From Ditylenchus dipsaci (taxonomy: Eukaryota > Nematoda > Chromadorea > Rhabditida > Anguinidae), in NCBI GenBank assembly GCA_004194705.1, contig SADC01000101.1, forward strand, positions 62,001-126,000: 64,000 nucleotides of DNA, written 5' to 3'. Numbering within the stretch: the first letter of the stretch is position 1; the number at the start of each line of letters is the position of its first letter. Position numbers and translations under genes: made by a program. Below are positions 1 to 10,400 of this stretch, one piece after another. Below the pieces are notes generated by a model. The model searched no databases, was not told the DNA's origin, and saw only the letters and a list, made by a program, of their open reading frames with translations.

Positions 1-436
1 ATTTGTTGAAGATTCCATTTCAGCATGAGCAAGTCTTTATATTAGATCTCTATAAATATAGCCACTTCTTTTCACAGAATAATCTAACAAAAAAGTTTGA
101 CATATCAAATTATAGCTAAGGAATAGGGCTTGCAAACCATAGCAAGAAAAAGTCACACAAAACCAAAACATTGAGCAAAACTGGGGTAAAACATTCTTGG
201 CCCAATTTCTTTTCAGCTCCGGAAATCAGTAAGTGCGCAAAAAAGTCTGAATTTTTATACGTTTGAGATACATTTTGTGCTTAAAGTGTAGATAAGGAAT
301 AGGGCTACAATTTTTTTGACTTACACAATTTGAAAACTTCTATCCAAAAGAATAGAACAGAATATACAAAATAATAATTGGACCAAGTTTTTTTTCTAGT
401 ACTCTATACTTTCCTTGCTCAACTTTTTTTAAAGAC
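1..436. other. AT-rich sequence without a gene
   Basis: No exon, RNA or repeat boundary is recognisable. If the exon at 2337 belongs to a gene starting left of the window, this stretch is part of its last intron. Confidence 0.4.
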
Positions 437-469
437 CATTGTGGATACCTTCTTTCATTGACAACTTTA

Positions 470-2128
470 CCGATGGAGGACGGTCGGGACGAGACACTCC
501 GTCCCGGAGGGTTTTAAGCGTTTTTTTCCCGTCCAGGAAAATATTTGGCTATACTATAGAATCCCCCCAGCTAGCGAAAAATTTACTTTTCTTGAAGGGG
601 AAAGGACCCGTCCCATTTTGATTCTCGTGCTCTGAATAGGCACGGAAACACTTTGATTTCCAAAAAATCGAAAAAAAAAAATTTTTCGATTTGCCTTGTC
701 CCCAAGGTAAAAAATTTAGGAAAATTCAAAAAAAATATTTTTTTGAATTCCCGCCAAAACATTTTTTTTAAGGGATTTAGGGCTGTATAGGGAGGGGAAG
801 GAATAAAAGGGGCCACTAATCACACAGGGCCCACTAACAAGAAGATGTTGAACATAGTTTTAAATACTGGGGCCTACCGCATAAATAAACTCTGGTATGC
901 ATGCTTTTTCATGCATCCAGAGTCACTTTCGAGTGATTTGTGTCTAAGGTATGTGGGTGTGCGCATCTCAACTCCAAGCCCCAAGCCCCCTGCGCCCCCG
1001 AAGGGGGCGCAGGGGCTTGAGAGTTAGAGATGCGCGCACTCACTTACCTTAGACATGATTCCGAGAAGTACTCTTGACCATAAAATGCATATAGAGTCTT
1101 TTTTTGCCACGGCCCAGTTGAAAACATGGTAGGACATCCGAAATAGTCCAGAATTCACTTTTTTAATAATTTTGCCATGAAAGTGGCCCTGTTTATTCCT
1201 TCCCTCCCAATACAGCCCTAAATCCCTTAAAAAATCTTTTGGCGGGAATTCAAAAAATATTTTTTTGAATTTTTCTTAAATTTTTACCTTGGGGGACCAA
1301 GGCAAATCGAAAATTTTTTTTTTCTTCGATTTTTCGGAAACCAAAGTGTTTCCGTGCCTATTCAGAGCACGAGAATCAAAATGGGACGGGTCCTTCCCCT
1401 TCAGGAAAAGTAAATTTTTCGCTAGCTGGGGGGGGGGATTCTATAGTGTTACCAAATATTTGAGTCTGTATCGTCCCGGGTGACTTTTGGCTTCCCTGAT
1501 TTATTGTCCTATCCCGACTTTTGCAAATCTGTCCCGTCTACAGAATTCAAAAATCCTATTGAAGTCTACCGTATTTACTGTATTAAATCCACATTGGGAG
1601 TTATTTTTCAACCCCTAAAAAATCGGGAAATTTTGAGGTACATTTTAAGATTTTCGGGTGCTTCAGGAGAGCTCGTGCTAATTAGCAAAAAACAGATTTG
1701 CGAAATGGTTGCTCTGTCGGTCTGTAGGGTGGGATTATTAGGTTATTATTAAGTTGTTAGAGTTTGGGGAGTTAATAAAGTAATACGGTTGTCTAGTTTT
1801 TATTATCATTTGAAACCCTCGCCGAATTTTGAGTAAATATCAGGGTTGTCAAATAAAAATACTCGAGTATATACTCGGATAATATCTGGCTTTTATCCAT
1901 GACGTGAAACTGAAACAAAATATTTTACATATTTTTTTGAAAACATACTTTTGTTGTCAAATTTCCTGTTTGTGTTCCGACAGAGGAAATCATTGTCCCG
2001 TGCCGGAATTTCACTTAGTCCCGAATTCCCGTCCGGAGTAAATTTTTTGGTCACCCGGTCCCGCTGTCTCGTCCCGGATTTTTTTTTCAAATTCTTTGTC
2101 CCGTCCCGGAATAGGCCGTCCTCCATCC
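470..2128. repeat. Inverted-repeat element rich in GGGACGG words
   Basis: The left end (GATGGAGGACGGTCGGGACG, from 475) is the reverse complement of the right end near 2085-2125 (CCCGTCCCGGAATAGGCCGT). Inside is a second, longer inverted repeat, about 590-830 against 1190-1425, whose arms share the stretch around the words AGGGCTGTAT and GAATAGGCAC. A short GC-rich palindrome lies at 961-1037. The segment 1061-1213 recurs at about 39125-39290. No transposase is seen. Ends resemble the 17.6-17.9 kb element; exact boundaries and target-site duplication are uncertain. Confidence 0.6.
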
Positions 2129-2336
2129 CTATTTACGACCGCATGCCTCACCAATAGTTTTCGCTATTATAATTTATCTCATATACATCTCAACTGGTTA
2201 TGCAGTTAAACTATTACAAAATCATCCTGCTCAAAACACAAAACAAATAAAAAAGCTATATGTCCCGACTGAGAATCGAACTTAACTAATTCGTTAGAAT
2301 TAGTAATACCACAAAATTTAATTTAATGTTTTACAG

Positions 2337-2607
2337 GTGTTGACTATGGCTCCTGGATTGCCCAATCTGGAAATCATCCCATTCCGAGTTGCCGCCTATG
2401 ACCATAAACAGCAAAAGATGGTGTTTGTGGAGGAGAGTCGTAAGACTAGTAGTGACTACTTGTACATAAGTGGACCAAGATGCGCAACTATGCCAAACAC
2501 GGCTCTGCCCTCCAGATGGCTTTATGTGTCCCGAGGCTTGGGGGGTGCTTGCTAAACACTACACCAAAGAACTGCCAGATGCTGATGCCACCAAGGAAGA
2601 GCAGTGA
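2337..2607 (+). CDS. PAPSS: Last exon of a second PAPS synthase copy (partial, two frameshifts)
   Basis: After a TTACAG acceptor the sequence encodes the C-terminal part of the ATP sulfurylase domain of a bifunctional PAPS synthase, beginning [20 protein letters not shown], with ISG near 2462 and GFMCPEAWGVL near 2520, ending at TGA 2605-2607; AATAAA follows at 2674. The domain makes adenosine 5'-phosphosulfate from ATP and sulfate. The frame breaks twice: one base is missing near 2467-2475 (in ISG-TKMR) and one near 2508-2516 (one C of a C run). Other exons lie outside the window. Unlike the complete copy at 18.4-25.9 kb, no intron interrupts the WGVL region, so the two are diverged paralogues and not one mis-assembled gene. 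Whether this copy is functional cannot be told here. Confidence 0.85.
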
Positions 2608-2754
2608 ACAGGCTTTATAAAAGACTTGGAAAATAATTCTCTTGTAGTTTTGTTATATTTAGCAAATTAAAAAAATAAACTTGTAGTGGTTGACCTAGAG
2701 AACAAATTTTTTCAGGCTACAGCTAGTTTCACCCGTGATTCACCCAAGTGGTGC

Positions 2755-3470
2755 CCTCCAATTCGAAAATTTTTCCTAATCGTTGAACTTCTGGCAATTA
2801 TGCCGTTGCCCACCCCCTTCCCTCAATTTTACAAAAGTGACCACAAAACACGCTTCACGTTACTTATTTCTGCTCTATAAGACTATAACAGTTTTAGAAG
2901 TGAAAGTTTCAACTTCCCCAAAAACAATTTTACTTCAAGTCTTTGAAAGTAGATGGTCTTTTTAGACTATTTTTAGACTAAATTTAGTGCTTTAGGCTTG
3001 AGCAAGCGTGGGCCATATGATAGGACGGACTCAAACATGTTTCTAATAGAAAAAAAAAGAAAAATATTCTTGAGTCCATCTTAAAATACGCTGGCCTACC
3101 GTTATCTAAGCTTGAAAAAAGCCTAGATGTGATAAATGACCCGAAATGACGAAAAAAGGACCTACTTTTAAAATCTTAAAGTCAAAAATTTTTTAAAGAA
3201 AGTCGAAATTTAAAATTAGGAACTGTATTATACAGTCTGTATATTATATAGCAGAAAAAAGAAGTTAAAGACGTCTTTTGGGGTCATTTCCTAATATTGA
3301 GGGTGGGTGCACCCACGGCATAAGTGCCGAACTTCTATATGCATTTTCCAGGCTTGTTTTTTTTAACAAAACTATACCTAAAATTAATAACTAGGCCTTG
3401 TTTTGTTAGAAACCAAGTAAAAAAATCCCTACAGAAGTTCAATGATCAGGGAAAACTTTTGAATTTTTTT
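2755..3470. repeat. Degraded copy of the CATTGAACTTCTGTACGG hairpin core
   Basis: Pieces at 2760-2805 and 3330-3470 match the hairpin core of the TTAA MITEs at 6091, 42570 and 48788 (TTGAACTTCT, AGGCCTTGTTTTGTTAGAAA, CAGAAGTTCAATGATCAGG). The intervening part is unrelated AT-rich DNA. Confidence 0.5.
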
Positions 3471-3559
3471 TGATTGTGTTCAAACCCCTTTAACCTGTCA
3501 AATTGTGCAGTTAACACTGTCTTAGAAACCTGTGGTAGCAGTAACAATCTAAATATGCG

Positions 3560-3770
3560 CGAATAAATCCGTATCCTCGAATAAAATCCGTGGATATGGA
3601 TAGCATATAACCTCTAATAGACGGGCATCTTCCAGTAGACGGGCACCCTCTAATAGACGAACACCCTTAAGGACCTATATCTCAGCCCAGGAAAATAATT
3701 TTGGTAGATCTGCTTTTTGCGTTTTCTTAATCATCGCGATCTTAGTTGATTCTATTTTTAGATTTTGGTT
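3560..3770. repeat. Fragment of the ACCGTATTT MITE family (left half)
   Basis: Has the family signature: repeated TCTAATAGACG-type units, then ATCTCAGCCCAGGAAAATA and GCGTTTTCTTAA, as in the full copies at 9663, 25180 and 44332. A separate right-half fragment lies at 4830-5064, ending AGAGGAAATACGGT. Confidence 0.6.
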
Positions 3771-4189
3771 AAGCATATCAAGAGCATATAAAATATTAAC
3801 AAAATTATATCACACTTTCACTTTTATGTACTGCATTTTGCATAGTTATTGCTCTAAATGACACTTTAGCTACACAATGGTGTTGAAACTTTAAAAAAAA
3901 GTTTTATAAACTAAGAAAAAGGGCGAAACACAATTTGCTGCAAAATTAAGATAATTTGCTGCGAAATTCCAATACGCCCAAAATAAATGCAGGAAGAACG
4001 CCTCCGGTAGAAACAGTGGGTAAACGGTGTTTATAGAACAAAGTGGGTTTCATGTTTAAACGCTGTTTAAAGTCCTTGTCCCGGGTGTCGCTGTGCCGAA
4101 AAAAACCAAAAAAACTCCTTCTTGAGTCCATCTCGATCTCCTATCACAGTCTCCACGCGAGTATATGATCGCTCATTTTATCTTTTATT

Positions 4190-4254
4190 ATAATAAATAA
4201 TAAATAATAAAAATAAAAAATAAAAAAATAATAAATAAATAAATATTATAATAA
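4190..4254. repeat. AAT/AAAT low-complexity tract
   Basis: Imperfect tandem AATAAT and AAATAAAT units over about 65 bases, upstream of the RMDN-like gene. Confidence 0.8.
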
Positions 4255-4388
4255 AGACTCTGCCGTTTTTTTGTAGCACTCTATATCGGAATGCAGATGA
4301 TTTAATTTATGCAAAGATGTCGATTTATTTTGTTTTGATAAAGAAATCCAGTTTGTAGTTTGAAGCCATGCTGACTCATTGATAAATT

Positions 4389-4470
4389 TATTTGGCTTGT
4401 TGCTTTGTTACAGCAACAGCTCGATAGTTTAGACAAAGTTCTTGGTTTTAATCAATTTTTTCTCGTTTTT
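4389..4470 (+). repeat. RMDN-like 5' leader segment, duplicated in intron 2
   Basis: About 82 bases just upstream of the start codon, from TTTGGCTTGTTGC to TTTTTTCTCG, recur with few differences at 5963-6045 in intron 2 of the same gene. Pyrimidine-rich; could include promoter or leader sequence, but no motif proves that. Confidence 0.75.
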
Positions 4471-4489
4471 ATTGTGGTCAACACGGAAT

Positions 4490-7400
4490 ATGACTGAACA
4501 AGAGGTAAGTAATTAGGTCTTTGTTCAAAACTGTTGAATTATGCTTTGCGATTTTCCTTAAAAGACCATTGCGGTCCGGACCTGAATGACCTGTCCCCCG
4601 CCAGCTTTGAAAATTTTCTAACCTTTGAACTTGTGTACGGTTTTTTTAACTTGATTTCGAACAAAACCATACCTAAAATTTAATTCTAGGCATTGTTTTG
4701 TTAGAAACCAAGCTGAAAAATCTGTACTCGATATTAGATAAAAAAATTTTTAATTGGCGGGGACAATTTAGAACGCGTGACCATGGTCTTTCGAAAATAG
4801 ATAAAATGTCTTGCTGTATTTGCTCTCGAAGTAGACCTCGATCGTTTATTGTTCAACCACTAAAAAGTGGCTTTTAAAAATTTGGGCTGATTTCGAGATC
4901 TTTGGATGAAAACCTAAAGCGGAAATATCCGGATTGCTTAAGCGCATGGTAGTTAAGATAATGCAATAAAGAGCTTTTGCAAAATATATTCTCTAGCCTG
5001 AGGTAGAGACCCTCAAAGTTGGCTGGAATCTATTAAGGGGTCCACTATTAGAGGAAATACGGTGAAGAAGATTTATAATAGTTATTTGTTAGAATTCAAA
5101 CTAAGTTGTTAAACCAGACCAATCAAATTCTCGGTGGAATTCTGGTTCAGATAAAATTAGTCTTATTGTCATGAAAATAACTCAAAAAAGTCGCCTTTCT
5201 CCCAAGGTAATCTTGGCAAAAATTTAAAATAACCTCTTGGGGGACCGAGGCAAGGATTTTGACCGAGAGTTTAATCAGTCAATTCTCAAATTGAAAAAAG
5301 ATTTGGATTCCCGAAAAAAGTACAAGTATTTTTAATTTTTTCTGTTTACTGATAAAATAAAATTAAAAAAGTTATAATTCTCATCCTTGATATTGACCAC
5401 TTGTTTTAGTTCTTGCAAAACATCGACGAGTGCTACGACAAGGGTGAGGGTCAGCTGGCTTACGATGCTCTCAAGAAGGTGGGTTAAAAGTTGTAAAAAA
5501 TATGCAAATTTTCGAGCCCCGATCCGACCTGCCCCGCTTTAGTGATATAAATGTCCGACCAGCACAGTTATTGTAGGACTTGCAAGGGAACCACCCAAGC
5601 TGTCTTTTCGACGTGATTTCGAGACCTATATAAAAATGTTCGCCCTGATCGGTTTAGTGTGTGACATTTCATATTGTCGGCGGACACAGAGAAAAACGGT
5701 GAGAACAGGCAGCTAGAAAGTACGAAAATTTGATTACTCCTCTAATGTTTTAAAAATTTTCTTTACTTCTCATTTAGTACCTAAGAATCTCAACTATAAA
5801 AGGAAACGTTAACTTTAAAAAATTTATCACAAACTTATAAACACAATGCCATAAAACGTTCTTTAAAAAAAAGAACAGCTTTCGGACGACCTAATATAAA
5901 TTATAGATTATGAAAATTATAATATGAAAAAAATATGAAAATAGTAAGGAGCCAGTATATTATTCATTTGGCTTGTTGCTTTGTTACAGCAACAACTCGA
6001 TAGTTTAGACAAAGTTCTTAGTTTTCATCAATTTTTTCTCGTTTTTTTTCTCAATTTTTTCTCGTTCTAGCCCTTGATATAATGCCTTAAAGGGCATGCC
6101 TACGCTAATAAGAGGTGGTGCCCGGAAATTCAAAATTTTTTGCTAATCATTGAACTTCTGTACGCATTTTGGTAAATCGGCCCCCTCGATAAACCGGCAC
6201 TCCAAGCTGGTCCCCAGGGGTGCCGGTTTATCGATAGTGGACTGTACCTGAAATTTAATTTTATTTATTTTTTTGAAAAATCCGTACAGAATTTCAATGA
6301 TTAGGAAAAAAGTTTTGAAAATTTTTTGATTAATTTCCGGGCGCCACCTCTTATTAGCGCGGGCATGCCCCTTTATGTGTTTTTCAGCAACTAAGTTAAG
6401 AAATTAAGATCAAACAAAATTTCGTAAAAAGTCACGGCACGAGACGTAACATTTATTGAAGACCAACAGCAGCCATTAACATAGGGCATTAAACACTTTA
6501 TTGCTATGATTTAAAACTTTGTATTGCAGATCTACAACAGCAATCCTTCCCAACAAGACAATGTAGAAGTGCTGTGGCGTTTGGCTAGAGCTACACATCA
6601 GATTTCTGCTCAATTCTTAGCCAAAGATTCTAAGAAAAAAGAGATGTTGTTGGAAGGTTTTTTTAACAAATTGAATAGCTCGTCCGCAATTTGTTTTGTG
6701 CCCTATCTTTTTTGTTTTGAAAATAATCGATGAGATAATTTTCGCATTGAATAGAAAAAAAGGAGAATTCGAATGACACCAAATTTGTCATCATTCCTAT
6801 TGAAATTTTAAATTATTCAGATCAAATTAAAATGTCCCGGCTAATGTCTGAAATCTCCCGGCTTTTTGAATTTTTTTCCCGGCTTTTCGAATTTGCCTTT
6901 AAAAACTGAAATCTCTTGGCTTTTCTAAAATTCATTATGCCTTTTTTAAGAAAAATATACGAATTTTGCAGCAAATTTTTGTTTTTACTTTCTTTTTTTT
7001 GCCTTTCTCCAAACCAAAATCCGATGTGAAATTACGACTTTTTTGTTGCGAATTTCAAATATTATTTTAAAAGGCCGCGAAATTTCAGAAAAAAGCATGG
7101 AATTTTAGTTTTTCAGGGCAAATTTGAACAAGCCGGGAAAATAAATATTGATTTCAGACATTAGGCGGGTCATATCAGTTGCATCAAATTTCTCTTGGGT
7201 GTATCTCACACTGACCCCCTGATAAACTTTTTCTTTCTAAAATACAAAAAAAATTCCGCCTATCTTCCTCAGAACAAAAAGCACTGCACATAACAAATCG
7301 CGGACAAGAATTACTAACCAACCTGTACCGCCCACTGAATGATTTGGTTGTAGGCCAGAAATATGCTGAGAAAGCAGTCCAGCTGTACGAGAAACATCTC

Positions 7401-10400
7401 GAAGCTATCAAGTGGGCAGCTGTGCTGACTGGAGCGCTATCTAATCTGCTAGGTACCAAGGACAGAATTATGCAGGGATATGTCTTCAAGGTTAGTTGGA
7501 TACACAATTATTCAACCTGATAATACAAAAACTGCGTTCTAAACCCCTGGATATTAATGTTTTCAAGGGGCCGGTGCAATCAGAGAGTTTTTTCTAGCGT
7601 TAGAAACTTTACCACAGCGAACAGTTTTTTCGCAGAGCTGTCGATGCCGCACCGGTGTCATTCACAATCACTGAATGCAAGCCATAAACATTCATTTGCA
7701 GGAAAAATTTTGCAACGACCCTGAAGTGGCTACCACTTTCAGATGGCTTCCAGAATATTTTACTAGCAAACACCACAAAAGACTTTTTATTAGGCTTGAA
7801 AATTTAAAATAAAGCATAAAAATTCGAAACTCGAGACCTATCAAAGAATTTCTTTCTATTTTTTTTTGATTTCTATTTTGAGTTCTAATATCCTGGATAC
7901 TGCTTAAAAAATATTACTGAAAATACTTTTTAATAGAAGACGTGTTTGAAAACCTTGACTGAACTTTGTTGACTTAACGTTTTTTCTTTATTAGAAGTGC
8001 ATATTCGCTTATTGATCAACTTCTAAAAAATCGGGGCATTATCAGTCAAATATAATCTTGACTTCCAAATTCTTAAGACAAAATGAGGAGGTGCCGTTTT
8101 ATAGAGAGTACTCTTTTAACAGGTGAAAAAGATTGTACCTCACACTGACCCCCTGATAAATTTACATCTATCTTCAAATTTACAGAACCACCTGGACAAA
8201 GGATTGTCCATCGACCCCTCAGAATACCTTTTGCTGCACATGCGTGGCCGATTCGCTTACTCTGTGGCCAGCTTGTCGTGGTTGGAGAAGAGTGTGGCGT
8301 AGGAATTTGCTTGTTTCATTGCTTGTTTAGTCTTAACGGGAGATTTTTAAGATCTACTCTATTTGCCACCCCACCAAAAGCCACTTTCCAGGAGGCTTTA
8401 TGTGACTTCTTGCAGGTGGAAATGATCAGACCAAACCAGTGGATTGAAAACCTTTTGTAACTTTTTTTTACTAAATTTTTAAAATTCTAAATGTTTTTCA
8501 GTATTAGTCGATCCCAAAACTTAGGTTAGACATGAGACTTTTGGGGTTCCACCCCGAAAGGTCCCCGCCGAAAGGTCCCCGGCCAAAAGGTCCCTAATAT
8601 TGAATTTTCACAATATATTGAGAAAAAATGTGTCTGTGATCTTCATTCCAAATGGATCATTTGTAATATCATCATGTTTGTTTAGCTGCAGGGTAGGCCA
8701 GAGTATGTTAGGTTGACGCTAGGCCAATTCATCGACACATTTTTATGTTCTAAATTAACATTTTTTGTCTTGTGAAGAACTCATATTTTTAAAATTTTTT
8801 TCTATAATCCAATCTCGGTTCTCCTGGATAATCCATGTACCAACATAACCAAGTGGTCGTCCACTTGGATCGGAATTTTTTTACGTTTTTGTGTTTTAAA
8901 ACCTGTATTTTAGCCTAACTCGGGCATGCTGAAGATTGTTTGATAATAGTAAAGTAAGGTTTTGTAGGGTAGTTTCTGAGTATTGGGTAGGGTTGTGAAA
9001 CGGAAAGTTATCCGGAAAACTTTCCGAAAAGTTTTCCGGAAAACTTTCCGGACAGAAAAAATGCGGAAAGTTTTCCATGGACAGAAATTAAAATTTTACT
9101 AGTAGCTGTAAAGTTATACAAAAAAATTGTACAGTTTTCGAATATAATGTGTGTGATCACTTGCTAATTTTTGTCCATTTCTGTCCAAATTTGTCCATTT
9201 CTGTCCAGAAAACTTTCCGGAAAACTTTCCGATTCTTTTCTGCCCGGACAGTTTCACAACCCTAGTATTGGGAGATAATTGATTCGGTACTTCTTTGGTT
9301 CCCCCCATACTCGGATTTTTTGAAAAGTGGCCTAAAATCACCTCTCGAAGCCATTTTTTCTGCACAACACGATAAGACACGCTTATCTAAACGATTTATG
9401 ATCAAAAAAATTTTGTCAAAAAAATTGCCAACCACCCTTGGGGGTAGATGGTCTTTAGGGTATTTGAAGGTCATTTTCCAGTGATTTACTACATTTTTCT
9501 TGGTGGAGCTGGGCAGAAAGACTCTCTGGATGCATTTTAGATCAAGAGTCTTTCTCAGAATTATGTTAAAGAAAAGTGAGTGCGCGCATCTCAAACCAAC
9601 CGACCCCGCTGGGCTCCTCTTCGGGGATGAAGTTTGGTCGAAAATACCCTAAAAAGACCATCTACCGTATATTCTCGATTAGAAGGCCCCTCTCTAATAG
9701 AAGGTCCCCCTTGAGGACCTATAAATCAGCCTAGAAAAAGAAATTCGCAAATCTGTTTTTCGCGTTTTCTTAGTTAGCACGAGCTCACCTGATTCCACTT
9801 TTAAAATTTTGGTTGAGCACCCAAAAATCTCAAAATCGAAATATTTTTTTTCCGACTTTTTTAGGGTTGAAAAATAGAAGGCCCGGGCCTTCTAATAGAG
9901 AATATACGGTATACCTGAGGGGGGGGGGTGGCAAATTTTTTTGATAAAATTTAATTTTTTCATCAGAAAGTTTTTGGATATGCTTTTTTTTCGTGTTGTG
10001 CAGAAAAAATAAATACAGGAGGTGATTTGGGTCACTTTTCAAAAAATCCGAGTATGGTGGGGGGACTAAAGAAGTGCCATTGATTTTAACGAAGCTCAAT
10101 TTCATCAAAAAATCGAAAAGTACCCTATAAAACGGAATTTTATCACTATCAAACCATATTCAGCAAGCCCGAATTAGTCCAGAAAACAGGTTTTGGGACT
10201 CAAAAAGTAAGAACATTTTCAATACAAGTGGACGACCACTTGGTTTCAATGGTATGATATGCAATTTGGGCTTTGCCGACTGAGTACTACCATTAAGATA
10301 CCACTACCTAAAAACTACATTTTGCAACACCATTGAGGGTATATCTGGATCACTGAAAGTAGATAAAAACTAGTGAGGATAGATCCGGACCACTGACGGT

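Larger units (their letters stand above)
8839..10253. mobile_element. MITE family B, copy 1 (interrupted)
   Basis: Ends ACCAACATAACCAAGTGGTC and GACCACTTGGTTTCAATGGT are inverted and each contains a small palindrome (AAGTGG...CCACTT). Subterminal parts match copies at 45568-45905 and 47455-47737. Two insertions, 8988-9264 and 9285-10078, are recognised because copy 2 lacks them. Confidence 0.75.

Noticed and set aside
2255..2310. tRNA gene on the minus strand
   Set aside because: GTTCGATTCTC resembles a B box, but the stems do not pair as a tRNA and no clear A box is present; at most a SINE trace.
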